A DNA stretch of 64,000 nucleotides from Microbotryomycetes sp. JL201 (GCA_033819885.1 JAQYUZ010000030.1:124001-188000), one strand, 5' to 3'; counted from the first letter of the stretch, positions 10,462 to 24,291 are shown. Notes: generated from the sequence alone by a model not told the origin. A program made the numbers and translations.

Positions 10462-12566
10462 ATGGCGCAGCAATTCATCGGGTCGACGATCAGTCTGATC
10501 TCGAAGAGTGATGTCAGCCTAGGGCGTGTCGCTGTGCACACCATGAACACGCGCTGACACGCTTCCTTTCGTCGTGTCCGTCCACCGCTGCGCGCTCCGC
10601 ATGCTCACTTGCAGATCCGGTACCAAGGTGTTTTACACTCGATCGACCCGGTCGAGGCAACAGTGTCGCTGGAAAAAGGTGCGCTTCAGTACTGTTCAGA
10701 GCGCGTTGTTCGAGACCATCGCAGCGCTGGCACTAGCTCTCAAAATCCCATCGACGTGCGCAACATATCGCGCCGAGAGCACGCATGCTGACGTCTGTCC
10801 CACTCTGTCGGCCCGGTCACACCAAAGTGCGCTCGCTCGGCACTGAAGGACGCAAGGGCAATCCTGCAGAAGAGATCCCGGGCAGTGACAATGTCTACGA
10901 GTCAGTCAGGATACGACAAGTCGCTCAAAGATCAACACAGTCATCTTACGCACGTACCTCTTCTTCGCAGCTTTGTCGTGTTCCGCGCGTCCGACGTCAA
11001 AGACTTGCAAATTGAGACGGCCGCTGCGCAGCCCTCACCGCCTCAAGCACCGTTGAATGATCCCGCCGTGATGAGCGTCAGTGGTTTACCCGCTGTCCTT
11101 CCTCTCACTTAATCCGACTGACTATTCGCCTCTCGAAATCTGCAGACCGGCAGCGCTCCTGCTGCCCAATCGCAGACCCAAGACATCAAAAGCCCAGCTC
11201 CTCAATCACAACAGCAGCCATCGCAACAACAACCAACGCCGTTCTCTCCCCAGCAACAGGCACCGTTCCCGCCGTACCCACCGTACCCGCCTCAAGGCTT
11301 TGGAGGCAACCCACCGCCGTTCCCGCCATACGGCTACCCGCCGCCTCACTTTGGCGGACCGGGCGGACCACCCTTCGGTCCTGGCCCAGGTGGCTTTGGC
11401 GGTCCTGGCGGCATGCCCTATCCGCCTCCACCCGGCGCGTTCGGCCGGCCTCCTTTTCCCCCTGGACCGCCACCGCCTCAGCAGCAACATCAACAGCAAG
11501 CTAGCCCAGCACCAGCAGCCGCTTTAGCGCCAGCAGCCGCTTCAGCACCAGCAGCCTCAACTGCGAGCGAAGACAAGCCGCTGCCTGTGAAGGAAGCCGC
11601 AGACGATACCAAGCCCGCGGCCGCCCAGCAACCCGCGAACGAATCTGCAAGTTCGGCACCAGCGGCGACGCCTGCTCCCACTGCTGCCGAGCCGGCCAAA
11701 GACGCCGCTGCGGCTGCTTCAAAACCTCGCTCGTATGCCAACCCGGGCGGTTACGCTCCAGGATCGACCCCGCCTGCAACGTCTTCCGGAACGGCCGTCG
11801 ACAGCCTCACTCGCGATCTGAAACAAGCAAACCTGAACGGCGGCAGCGGCAATGCAGGAGCAGAGCAAAAGAGGGACGCTGTCGGTGGATCAGTCTTTGG
11901 TCGAGGCCGCGGTGCCGGAGGACCCCACAACAACAACAACAGAGGACGCGGAGGAGGACCTGGTCGACCCTTGCAACCCTACGGAGCTTCATCGACGCAA
12001 TCAACCCTACCGATACCATCGACCGATTTCGATTTCCAAAAGGCAAACGAAAAGTTTGACAAAGAAGCCATCGCCGCAGCGTCGTCTTTGCCTTCCGCCA
12101 ACAACAACACTACTGCTTCTTCGGCATCTGCAACGACGGCGCCAGCTACAGCTCATGACGAGTTTGTCATCCCACCAGCACCGAAACAAGCTTCTTATGA
12201 CAAGCAGAAATCGTTCTGGGACAGTCTCAGCTCGGACGTTAGTGCGAAAGCTCAACTCGCTTCCAATGCCGGCGGATCATCGAATGGTGCCGGAGCCGGT
12301 GGTGGAGCGGCCGTTGGTGGTGGCGGATTGAAATGGGACAGGGAAAAGGAAAGATCTAGAAATATGGACACGTTCGGTCAAGCGAGCGTGCCTGGAAACA
12401 GGGGTAGAGGTCGCGGACGTGGTGCTCGCGGAGGTTACAGAGGCGTGAGTCTGATGACGATTTCAGGTTGCGTTTCTTTTCAACTTGCAAGCTGACTGAT
12501 TTGGCGTTTCAATTTTAATCTCAGCGCGGACGACCTCAGTACCAACAGCAGCAACAACAGGCTTGA
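10462..12566 (+). CDS. SCD6: SCD6/LSM14 family P-body translation repressor
   Basis: Lsm14/Scd6 proteins bind eIF4G, repress translation and activate mRNA decapping in P-bodies. The N-terminal LSm domain is MAQQFIGSTISLISKSD, IRYQGVLHSIDPVEATVSLE, VRSLGTEGRKGN and VYEFVVFRASDVKDLQIE, spread over several exons. A long Pro/Gln/Gly-rich linker follows (11165-11500). The FDF motif appears as STDFDFQKANEKFDKEAI, the FFD box as YDKQKSFWDSLSSD and the TFG box as RNMDTFGQ. RGG stretches come before and after (GRGRGAGG; GRGRGRGARGG). The last exon, after a GTGAGT intron at about 12447, ends QYQQQQQQA. All family modules are present and in order. Four to five introns are visible, several with GTCAG donors. 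Confidence 0.95.
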
Positions 12567-12816
12567 GCCCCCTCCGCTTCTGAAAACTGATTAAACGTTG
12601 AACTTTGATCACTAGCTAACGATTGTAAACAAAACTTTTCTTTCGGTCCTATCTTTTGTTTCTTTGCGTACCCGTGAACAAATCATCAACTTTGAGAGTA
12701 AGCGACCTCGAATGAAAGCGACAGCTCTCGTTTTTTCTGAACAAAGAAAGAATTGCAAAACCATCGAACGGACAAACAACAAGCGGGAACGAGATTGAAT
12801 GAGGTGGTCTGGGACT

Positions 12817-15258
12817 TTAATTGGTTGATCGAGGACTGAGCGGTCGACGGTCTGGTTGCATGTCTAGAGTTTGAGTGCTTTTGCTTGAACGGGTGAGTGG
12901 TCGACGAGCTAACGATGGCGAGGACCCGGTCGAGTTGTGTTCCTGTTCGAGTTCGAGCTGTTGCGTATGGGTGGCGGTGGTCGTACATAGTGTTGGCAGA
13001 AGGTGCCGTCCCGGCAGGCGGAGTAGTGACGATGAATGAGGCAGGTCTGGAACAGATTGTCGCGTTAGATCGCTAGCTACTCACGACGCTCGTGTCTGGC
13101 TTACCTCGCTCAGGCTCGACCTGCTCGAGGTGTGTGAGAGATGGGGCATTTGGCCACATTGATGCCGACGTCGCTAAACTCGCGGCCAAGGGAGGTTGCT
13201 CGCAGGGTTCAGGTTCTTGTATCGCAAAGCTGATGGGCGGCCCAGTGCCCTTGCCGGAAACGTATTCGAAAGCTTGGCGCAGGTACGTGTTTGGGTCAGG
13301 CGTAAGCTTGTACAAGTCGTCGATGCCCAAGAGCGTCACACGCTTGAGTGTATAGTCGACACAAAAGTCGTCAAGGACGTTTGGCTCGTTTGACTTCACA
13401 TCGAGTTCGAGGTCAGAGTCGTTGTCGTACTTCCAACGTTCTTTCACCCTCGACCACTCTGCTCCTTTCAATTCTTTGATGTCGACTTGTCCGCAAGGCA
13501 CGGACAAGGAAACGCCTCGAGGACCGTGCAGCCCGATTCTGTCGAGCCAAACCTTGCCACCTCTACCCATTCGTCGTCTGAACCTGGCCCGATTCGAACC
13601 CACAGGTTCAAGTCGCGTCTCATGCTCGTCTTGCAGCTCAAGACGTCGTCGCCACAAGGTCGATTCTGGTCGACGGACGAGGTCAGGTGATGATGTTTCA
13701 AATGCCTCGTTAGTCATGTCTGTCCAAGACGTGAGCTGGTCTTCTTTCGTCTTTTGACGCAACTCGTATTCGAGCTTGTCCAAAACGATTTGAGGCCGTT
13801 CTTGACGTAGTCGCAACTCTTCGGGTGAAGATAAAGGCACGTTTGAAGGACGGTAAAGGCTGTCTCGGCAAGCCGGTCTACGTTCGAACGTAATTTAATG
13901 ATACGCGTGATCGATTTTCACGCTCTGACTTACGCAGCAGCCATGCTCGGTCGTCGCATCATTTTCGTGGCGGGCGCTGTCAACAACAGCTGTTCGTCGC
14001 CACTCGATTCGCCGAGCTTGCGTTTCAATGCTCGCACACGCACTTGCTCTTCAAATATTTGTCTGTCAAGATGTACATCTTGGAGTTTGAGCTGTTCGCG
14101 CTTTAGGACGAGGCCGAACAGCGTCTGGACGTTGCTCAGATCCCGTCGCAAGTGCAACAATCGAGGAAACGCCGTTTCGTCACTCTTGCGCGTTCGACGG
14201 TTCGACAGCGTTTGACGTGGTCGAAAGCAGGTGTATGCACTATCCGAGCCTGCGTCAGTCTATGCAATACGGACAAAGTCAATCCGAGCCCCGTCTCGTC
14301 GTCAACGCCTCGTCTACTTGCATCCAGCATCGGAACAATCGGTTTCCCATGGCGTGCCAGTCGACGAGCGGTCCAATGCGAGTGCACGAGACGAGCGTGA
14401 CTCAGGCTGACAGGTCGAGGCAATTTTGATTGATGCATTTGAATCTTGTTGTACAGATCTGCGAAAGCTGGCAACCTCTACACATTACACAGGTCAGCTC
14501 ATCCTGAAAAGGTTGTACTTTTGCTTTGCAGAGCCACTCGCCTTTCTGCCGCGTTGCTGCAACTCTTTGCAAGCCATCTCAAACGCGTCCATCAGACATT
14601 CAAATTCATTCTCGCCAACCTGTCCTAGACTCGCCGAGTGAGCAGTTTGCTGTCCGATGATGACACTGGACGTTTTCGAGATTTCTTGATTCAGCCGAAC
14701 GAGCCACGTCTCGTCTTGCTCGTCCATCGTGTATGTTGGGCTCGTTCCCGGTCTGACAGATCGCTCGACCGTATCACTGAAGCGAATGTACGTGTGCGGA
14801 TCCGACCAGCTTGCACCACAGTACAACGTCTCGTACCATGCTCGATCGACCATGATTGAAGCTGATGGCAAAGGGATTGATTCCTGTGTTTGTCCTTCCA
14901 TCTGTCCATAGCGTGCCTCTGATCAACCAACTCGTAAACTCACCTTGGCAAACGAGCTCGTGAGAGCTCTTTTCAGATGAAGCTCGTTCTCTTCGTCTCT
15001 GTCGACCCCATCTTGGTTCAAGTTTCTCGTGTCTCCAATGTCGAACACGTTTATGGCCACATTCCGCCTCGCCGATCCTCCCACACCAGATTGTTTGACG
15101 ACCGTTCTCAAAGCATCCTTGTCTAAAGGTTCAGAATTCAAACTGAACCAATGATCAGCGTTTGGACCTGACCAGACGCTCATTCGCGTTTTGATGGTAA
15201 ACTTTGATCGACTTGGAATCGAACGAGGTGCGCGCGAGCTTGAACGTGACGATGACAT
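12817..15258 (-). CDS. EPL1: Enhancer of polycomb-like protein, NuA4 subunit EPL1
   Basis: Epl1 scaffolds the Piccolo core of the NuA4 histone acetyltransferase, holding Esa1 and Yng2 on nucleosomes. The N-terminal exon (MSSSRSSSRAPRSIPSRSKF) ends with ENELHLKRALTSSFAK. The next exon carries the EPcA signature: WSDPHTYIRFSDTVE, YTMDEQDETWLVRLN and FECLMDAFEMACKEL. Then follow FADLYNKIQMHQSKLP and HWTARRLARHGKPIVPML, matching the conserved VYxYW...RR...P-hydrophobic stretch, and LHLRRDLSNVQTLFGLVLKRE. The large exon at 13073-13840 is a less conserved C-terminal half. It can end at a stop at 13073, but a GTAAGC donor near 13110 allows a final exon to about 12817; the longer form is given. Nuclear. 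Identity is firm, the 3' end is inferred. Confidence 0.85.
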
Positions 15259-15765
15259 GCTCGCTGTCTCTGATAGGGAGAATGAGCAAGCCCGTCAATA
15301 TCATTCGGTCCAATCGATCCGACGCGACTGACAACGTGGCGCTCGCGGTCCGTCGTCATTCGGCGAGGCGCTTGCGACGGCCTGTGACTCCTGAGCGAGA
15401 CTGCACGTGGCCAAAGTCACAGTGACGAGCTCACAGAGGTTCTCTGTGACCTCGATAGTCGCGTCAGGGCTGCGAGACAGCCGTGCACTTGCCGCAGAAG
15501 GACGGAGGAGGGACAAATATTTGCTGCGCGATGGATCGCCACGGGGACGGAAACACAAGACAGGAGCTCAAGCGCGATACTGGCCGCACTGACAGTCACA
15601 AATGAGAGAAGCCGTCAAACGCAGTCATAGTATTGCAGACAGCAAGAGTGGAGAGCAGGAAAACGAAACCGAAAAAAAAAAAGAGAACGGTCGCACAAGC
15701 GTAATCATCACCACATTGAAACGTACAGCAAAATACGGCAAACGTCGAAAGACCGCACGACACGA
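15259..15765. other. Gap between eIF5 stop and EPL1 start
   Basis: Holds the EPL1 promoter and the eIF5 3' flank (both genes on the minus strand). Includes an A-rich run at about 15670-15690. Short open frames here lack any recognisable domain. Confidence 0.35.
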
Positions 15766-17211
15766 CTACTCATCATCCTCGTCACTGTCGTCCTCGTCCG
15801 ACTCTGCCTCTGCGAGCCACTTCATGAACGGCTCGGCGCTTTTGCGAACCTTTTTAGACACTTCCTTCGGCACGTACTGACAAGCAAAGCAAGTTGGTGT
15901 GAATATCCCAACACTTGAACACCGAGGCTTTCGAGAACTGACCTTTTTAGACACGTGCGTGCCCCACTGCGACAAGACTTCCTCCTCGAGAATGTCGGCC
16001 TGGTAGAGGGCCATGAGAATCTTGGGCACGTCATTCATCTTGTCGGGATGCGTCTCGCCGATCAGGCGTTCAACGCCGCCGAGCAAAGACTTTTGGTGCT
16101 TTTCAGACGTAGTCATCTGGAATATGCGCAACAAAGGACAGTTCAGCTTTCGCGCCGGTTGCATGCAGTGAAGGACGCGCAAAAGACTGACCTTTGCCAA
16201 CAACGGCAAATGCGAGGGAATCTCTTGCACAATGTTTTCCGAGAACAAGGCTTGAACGAGCACAACCAAGGTCTTGTGCTTCTTGTGAATGCCCATTTCT
16301 TCAGCCTTCTTGTAGACTTCGGCATCAGTCAGGTTGGCACCATCCGACGCCTTTTGCTCGCGCAACCATTCGCCAAACGTCTCATAAGGTCCACCGCTTT
16401 CCTCGTCGTCATCGTCGCCAAGGGTCAATGCGCTTTTGAGACGAGCGTCGAGGCCGGCTTGACGAGCAGCGACTGCGTCAGCGTCTGTCGACATCGACCA
16501 GTCGTCCTCCTTTTCGCGTTGGGCAATCAACGCTTGAGCCTGTTCCTCGCTCATGATCTCGGCCGCGCCAGCCTCGATCTTCTTGGTGAGCTCGTCGTCA
16601 GACCCGTCATCTTCTTCGCCAGCGACAGGACCGCCTCCTGGTTGACCTGCGATAGAGTCCGCACCGGCAACGCCCTTTTTGCCTTTGTGCTTCTTTGACT
16701 TTGGCGGGTTTTTGATGATGAAGGTCGAGAGCCGGTGACGCATGTCGACGTCTGACTTTGCTCCGCACGCCTTGCAATCGCGCACGATATAGTCACCTTT
16801 GGTAATGAGCAATTCCGTCTCTGGGTTCTTGCATGAGCCGCACAAGACAAACTTGTCGATAAAGACGTCGAGCAAGTCGCGCAGGCGGTTGGCGTCGTGA
16901 GCGCCATTAACAATGTATCGTTCAGTGTCGTCGTTGAAAGTCGACTGCGAGCCAAGTTCGCAGCCAAAGAACTTTGTCGGATAAGACGACGGGCGGTTGA
17001 GAGCGCGCGCGACGTCGGCCATGTTGGGCAGAACTGGGCGACAAAGGCAAAAGCGTCAGCATATGAGGAGCGAAAGCATAATCCGAGCGATCCTACCTGT
17101 TTTGATACCGTTGCCACGTCCCTCGATCTTTGTCTGAAGGATCGGCATGCGGTAGCGGTAGAACGAGTCGGTGACGTCGCGACGGACGTTGACGTAGCCG
17201 GTGGGTGCCAT
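15766..17211 (-). CDS. TIF5: Translation initiation factor eIF5
   Basis: eIF5 is the GTPase-activating protein for eIF2 in the scanning 43S complex. The first exon is [20 protein letters not shown] then [17 protein letters not shown], with the essential Arg near residue 15. An intron at about 17100-17035 precedes [20 protein letters not shown] and [12 protein letters not shown]. The zinc finger is CGSC...CKAC. A Lys-rich linker ([10 protein letters not shown]) and an acidic linker lead to the C-terminal W2/HEAT domain, whose last helix carries [14 protein letters not shown] followed by a very acidic tail ([10 protein letters not shown]), which binds eIF2-beta and eIF3. Two internal introns (near 16190-16115 and 15945-15880) begin GTCAGT, have lengths divisible by three and lack stops. 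Length is about 410-430 residues, normal for the family. Confidence 0.96.
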
Positions 17212-17879
17212 GATGAGACTAGTTGTTTAGGAGACTGGGATTCTGCAGATCACGGGATAAGCGATACCAGGACGACCAGGTGTGAGCGTGAGTCAGCAAC
17301 GGCGATCGTGCGGATACAATGCTATGGCAAGCCTGCACAAAGGTGAGAGGGTCTGTGCCCCTCTATTCGCGCACACTGGATGCGCACTTACAAGACAAGT
17401 AAGCTCGACTGAGCGGCGCGGGCGGACGGCGGTGTTGGTGTCGACGGTTCAAACGCTGGCGGTACAAGGACATAGACCGCTTCAGACACTGTGCACAAGA
17501 ACAAGAGGATCATCAATACAAAGGGTTAGCGTTGGTGTCGCAGACCATCGTCCTTGTAACAGTTGTACGCGCGCGGGCAATCACGCACTGACCTCGGCTG
17601 AAAACTGCAAAGGCTGCACCGTGGACGAAACAAACGCTTGTTTCAGGGAAAAGAGGCAGAACGAAATAGTTGCGTGTCAATGAAGGCGTGTGCGCAAAGG
17701 TGCAGGGCGTGTGATGAGAGCAAAACTACGGCATCGCGGTTTCTAAGGACCCTCTTTGGAGTTTGTATTTCCGATTTTTCTCAGTTGAACGCACGCGACC
17801 CACCACCCCATTCTTAAAACGAGAGCAACACAGAGACACAACAAGAAAACACAATTTACAACACTGTACTACGTAGTTC
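17212..17879. other. Upstream region of eIF5, no gene seen
   Basis: Lies between the SPP2 stop and the eIF5 start on the same strand. An open plus frame of 133 codons (17282-17683) has no recognisable domain and is probably chance. A 5' UTR intron of eIF5 could lie here, since splice-like motifs occur at 17300-17400. Confidence 0.35.
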
Positions 17880-19508
17880 TTATCGACGACCCGGACTGCG
17901 ACTGCGCTGCCGCTCGCGCCTTGAATCCTTGTCGTACGTCCTCTCATTCCGCCTGCTGTTGCTACCTTTGCCTTCCCGGTCGTCGTACCTTCGGCTGCTT
18001 GACCTGTGATCGTCCCGACGACGGCCTTCTTCCCTTCTGGACGAAGACGAGTGGTAAGAGTCTTCGCGATCTCGACGGTCCTGGCTCCGGTAACCGTCTC
18101 TGTCACGATCTCGGTCTCTTTTCTCCCTTTTTCTGCGATACTCGTCGTCTTCGTCGTGACTTTTTGAGGTGGATGGTGTACCCGATCGCCGGCCGTCGTC
18201 GATCGCAGGCGTCTGCAGTCCCTCACCGCGTGTGTCAGTGGCCAGTCTGTGTCCGACTGCGAAGGGACCGAGCAGACTCACACTGCGCCCGCTCGCACTG
18301 GCGCTCGCCGACTCTTTCTCCCTCTTGACCAACGGCATGAACTTCATGTCCTCCCTTTTGCTCGTCCTGACCGGCTTGCCATCCTTGCCCTTCTCAACCA
18401 AGTCCTGACTCATTGGTTTTGCGCCAATGCCGAGCATCGAAGGTCTCGGTTTCGGAACGTATGCTTCGACAGGCCCAGACCGACCGTTTTTTGTCACGGC
18501 CTGACCCGGCTTCCAACCCATGCCGCGCAACATGGCCGTTCCAAACTCGCCAACAGGCACTCGTGCGTAGTCTTCGAGCGATGCCTACACACGAGCCACT
18601 CTACATTAGCATTGAATGCCATTGAAACTTGAAGTACATTCTGGCCGGGACGGACCTCATCTGGCAAATCTTCAACGTCTCGTTGAAACGCTTCTTGCTC
18701 GCCGATGCCTCTTGTATCGGCCGCCGACATGATGACGTCGACTTTTGGTGCAGAATTATCCTGTGCTGCTGACCCACTCAACAACTCTTTGAGAGCTCTT
18801 TGTTCTTCAGTCTCTGCTAGAGGCGGTGGCGTAGATTGTGCCGAGTCGATCTGAACTTGTTCGACGGCTCGTCTAGCTTCTTCGCTCTCGCTGTCGTCGG
18901 TAGCGTCTTGTTCCAAGGCGTTCCTCTCCCTGTCCCTGACTGACAATCCTCCCTTAATCGGTTCCGAGTTGATCACGTCCCTGTTCAAATCTTCATCACT
19001 GGCCCCGCCGCCCGCATTGGCACCCATTCTCATAGAATTGGACAATCCTTGCTCGGGCACGTATATGTCTTTATGTCGTTTCTGTGCCGCTCTGACTCTG
19101 GCTTGTTTGCTCAACTCTGCCGCTTGCCTCCAATCCCTGTTTGGCAAAGACGGAATGACGAGAGGTGCTTGCTTCTTTTCTTTGTATTTGCTTTGGTGAA
19201 TGTCATTGTTGCGTCAGCGTGGTTGGACAAGAGAGGATGGCGCATGTCCAGACTGACGTTTGAGCTCCGGAACTGTCAAAGCCTGTGACGAGTTGGTCGC
19301 GGGACTGTTTACGCTTTCTTGAATCGAGTGAAGAGAAACCGTCGTCGTCATCGTCGTCGCTGTCGTCATGGTCATGAGACGGTCGACGGCCGTCGCGGGT
19401 ATGCTGCTGTTGGTGTATCCGACCTGCCGACGAGCTCGACGCTGCTGCACTACCTGATGCAGATGACGAAGGCCGTGATGGGGTTGCGATCTTGAACGAC
19501 ACGGACAT
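17880..19508 (-). CDS. SPP2: G-patch splicing factor Spp2/GPKOW-like
   Basis: Spp2 (GPKOW in animals) binds and activates the DEAH helicase Prp2/DHX16 before the first splicing step. The N-terminal exon is MSVSFKIATPSRPSSSASGS followed by a Ser/His/Asp-rich stretch. The next exon gives RDWRQAAELSKQARVRAAQ, HKDIYVPEQGL and an acidic region ending VEDLPDE. After another intron comes the diagnostic segment LEDYARVPVGEFGTAMLRG, MGWKPGQ, the single G-patch, then AYVPKPRPSMLGIGAKP, which is the family's own extension after the G-patch. The C-terminus is an Arg/Asp/Ser-rich tail of about 100 residues (RRDDHRSSSRR). The first intron begins GTCAGT. Nuclear. About 440 residues. Confidence 0.88.
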
Positions 19509-19780
19509 TGCCGTCGTGCCGCGCGCGTGAGGATGCTGGCAAAGGTGCGCCAACGTCGGGCAAGCGGTTTTGTCACAAGCTGGCAAGTCCAACAACTTTT
19601 CATCGTTTCCGGCAACTCATTGCCCTGGACATGCTGGTGCCCTCTAGTGGTTCCACATCTATTGCTATTTATTGCAACCCTGAGCCTTAGCCAGAGGAAC
19701 AAGTGGACAGCGCTCAAGTCCACATCTGTATCAACGTCCTCATCTCCAAGACAAGCAATCTTATTGGCTCTGGGCCAACT

Positions 19781-20673
19781 TTACTTCTTCTTGCCGAACG
19801 TCAAGGGTTGGCCGATGCCAGAGCCACGCAATTTTACTTTGAGCACTCGTTCCATCTTGCCCAAGATTTGAGGATCAGGTTTGGCCTTCATGTTTTCGTC
19901 TACAGTGGAACAGAAAAAGAAAGGGTTGGCATCGTGTCAGCTTGCGCGCAAGCACAAAAGCAGACACGGTCACAGACTCGCATTCTGACACGATTGTCGG
20001 TTTTGCGTTGATGGCTTTTGCCAAGTCTGATTGAGACATGGGTTTGGGTTTGCCTTCTGCGTCTTTGAAGTTTTGCCGTGCCTGCTGAATCACCTTGCCC
20101 AGTTCGAGCGACACAGTTGGTGGTGGTGCTACTTCGTTCTACGTGTGCATACGCGCGTGCGAGTGAGTAAACAGGGCCCAGCAAGTGTCAACACACAAAC
20201 GAACGCGATTTCATGGTGGCTTTGAGCAGAAAACTGACTTCTCGATCAAGCTTGGCGATTTTGGCATGGTCGACGCCACCGACCTTGTTGCCAGCGGCTG
20301 AATGAAGCGAAGCGATAGAGGCAACGTCAGCGCCCGTCCCTGAATACATACAATTAAAGTCTGGCACGCGCGCTGGGCGCATATCAGAGTGCTGACTCGC
20401 AGTGCACGACCGAGTCACGCGAGTGCGCATGCGCGTGTCGCAAGAGGCTCACTTTTCTTGTCGGTTTCGATGCTTGCGCCTGCCCTCCTGGCTGCGTTGA
20501 GCTGTGACTCTGACTTTGCGACGGTCGGGCCTCTGTGCTTTTGGCCGATGACGACCTGTGCGAGTGTGAGCGTGTGCGGTTCGGAGCCAGAGTAAGCGTC
20601 TATGGCAGTCGACGGCGGGGGTCGTAGAGCAGGAACGTACCTTGGAGTCCCAATCTGTGATGCTGCCTGCCAT
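19781..20673 (-). CDS. MBF1: Multiprotein bridging factor 1
   Basis: Mbf1 bridges bZIP activators to TBP and also sits on collided ribosomes to prevent frameshifting. The first exon is MAGSITDWDSK, followed by an N-terminal domain exon with the conserved order (VIGQKHRGPTVAKSESQLNA type) and KKTAAGNKVGGVDHAKIAKL. A helix-turn-helix exon has SLELGKVIQQARQNFK and PMSQSDLAKAINAKPTIVSE. The last exon reads NPQILGKMERVLKVKLRGSG ending LTFGKKK. These are all the family blocks and the length is near 150 residues. Four introns are present, with a GTCAGT donor near 20238. The gene diverges from STI1. Confidence 0.95.
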
Positions 20674-21157
20674 AATGTACGTGTCGGAGGGATGCAGTCG
20701 GCTTTTCTGGTCGAGGATGATGTCAGATCTCACGCTGCGACACTGTCTGCACGGTACGGCGGCGCTTCGGGAGCTTACAAAGTGGAAGTTGAGAGCTTGC
20801 GAGTGTAAGGTGTCGGATGAACGACGGGGAAGGCGGTCGCGTGTGCGCTGGTTGTGGCAAGAGCGGATTCAGCGACGCCGAGCCGTCGAGCTTCGTGCCT
20901 CTTTCCCCCCCCCTACTAGTCAAAACACCTCTCACAGACACCCTAGTCACACAACAAGAACACACGCTCTTGCAGGCCAACCGTAAGCTGTGAATGCCTC
21001 GATTGGACCGTCAAGCTGACCGTGTTTCGCTCTCGCCGAACATGCTGGAACATCTCCGCCTATCCACTCGTCAAACACTCTCAACCGCACACACGCATGC
21101 ATCCTACACTCCATTGTCCACAAAACACACTTGCAGCACACTCACACGTCGACGACC
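20674..21157. promoter_or_regulatory. Divergent promoter between MBF1 and STI1
   Basis: This 484-base stretch separates the start codons of two proteostasis genes read in opposite directions. Two GAA triplets spaced exactly ten bases apart (21038 and 21048) resemble a partial step-type heat-shock element; a third unit at the same spacing is absent. CA-rich sequence precedes the STI1 start. No room remains here for the missing 5' part of STI1. Confidence 0.35.
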
Positions 21158-22236
21158 ATGTCTGCCGCAGCCTCCGCCGAAGACCTCAAACTCCAAGGCA
21201 ACGACTTGTACAAGAAGCGAGAGTTTGACGCCGCCATTGAAAAGTACAAGCAAGCTTACGACACCGACAAGAACATTACATACCTCACAAACGAGGCAGC
21301 CGCTCATTTTGAAAAGGGAGACTATGACGAATGCATCCGCGTGTGCGAGCGCGCGATCGACGACGGCAGAGACATGAGAGCAGACTTTAAACTGATCGCA
21401 AAGGCATTTGGTCGCATCGGTTCTGCCTATGTCAAAAAGGACGACTACGACAACGCGATCAAATTCTTCAACAAGTCGTTGACCGAACACCGCACCCCAG
21501 ACATTCTCGCAAAACTCAAAGAAGCAGAACGCGTAAAGGACGAACGTGAACGGTTGGCGTACATTGATCCCCAAAAGGCAGACGAGGCTCGAGAATTGGG
21601 CAACAAGGCGTTCAAGCAAGGCGACTTTGCCGGCTCCGTCACTCACTACGCAGAGTCAATCAAAAGGAACCCTTCAGATCCTCGCGGATACACAAACAGG
21701 GCGGCCGCATTGACCAAATTGCTGGCGTTGCCTGAAGCACTCAAAGACGCAGAAAAGGCCATCGAAGTGGACGCTTCGTTCGTCAAAGGTTACATCCGCA
21801 AGGCGACAGTGTTGCTTGGCATGAAAGAGTACTCGAAAGCTTCTACCGCCGTCGAACAAGCCGCAGAAAAAGACGTCGATCACAAACATCAAACCGAAAT
21901 CACTCAAACGTTGCGCAAGATTGCAGAGGCAGAGTTTGCGACAAGGTCGAACGAGACGGACGAACAAGCTTACGCTCGTGCGATGAGGGACCCCGAGATT
22001 CAACAAATCATGAGTGACCCGGTCATGCAAAGCATCCTGTCTCAGGCTCAACAACAACCTGAAAGCTTGATGAGCCATTTGCAAAACCCGGAAATCAGGG
22101 CAAAAGTAGACAAGCTTGTCAGGGCCGTAAGTCTATGCGGGTTTGCCTGCCATTCTATGATTCAATTTCCGATAGGGGCGCGGCGGCTGATTGTTTCAAA
22201 TTTCCGCAGGGCATCATTCGCACAGGACCTCGATAA
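21158..22236 (+). CDS. STI1: Hsp70/Hsp90 co-chaperone STI1, short form lacking TPR1-DP1
   Basis: Sti1/HOP passes clients from Hsp70 to Hsp90. The protein starts MSAAASAEDLKLQGNDLYKK and goes straight into the TPR2A domain (KREFDAAIEKYKQAYD, NEAAAHFEKGDYDECI, KAFGRIGSAYVKKDDY). It continues with the charged linker, TPR2B (ARELGNKAFKQGDF, YTNRAAALTKLLALPEAL, KGYIRKATVLLGMKEY) and the DP2 domain (MRDPEIQQIMSDPVMQSILS, LQNPEIRAKVDKLV). One intron (about 22128-22209, donor GTAAGT) precedes the last exon GIIRTGPR. The canonical fungal protein is near 580 residues with an N-terminal TPR1-DP1 block. This one is about 330 residues and that block is missing. The start codon is well supported by the UTR-like sequence before it. 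Confidence 0.93.
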
Positions 22237-22448
22237 GTTTAACAGCAAACGGTAGCCGACAATGGGGGCACGCGTTGCGCAAGCTTGAACTTGGTGGTAG
22301 TCTGCGCACTTTCCACATTTGCAAAGTCCAATGTTACACTTTCCAAATACACTACGATCAGTCAGAGAACGCTGACCGGGAATCAGCAAAGACCAAGCAA
22401 CTGAAATTGGTTTGTATCCTGCATCCAAACTGAAGCCGACTGGCCAAT

Positions 22449-24291
<1,843 letters not shown>

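Noticed and set aside
13570-13620. tRNA T-arm-like sequence (GGTTCGAATC on the minus strand)
   Set aside because: Lies inside EPL1 coding sequence, and no matching acceptor, D or anticodon arm is present.
17282-17683. 133-codon plus frame upstream of eIF5
   Set aside because: No domain, overlaps probable 5' UTR of eIF5, Cys and Arg scatter look random.
21104-21646. 180-codon minus frame opposite STI1
   Set aside because: Pure antisense of the TPR coding sequence; a by-product of codon use.
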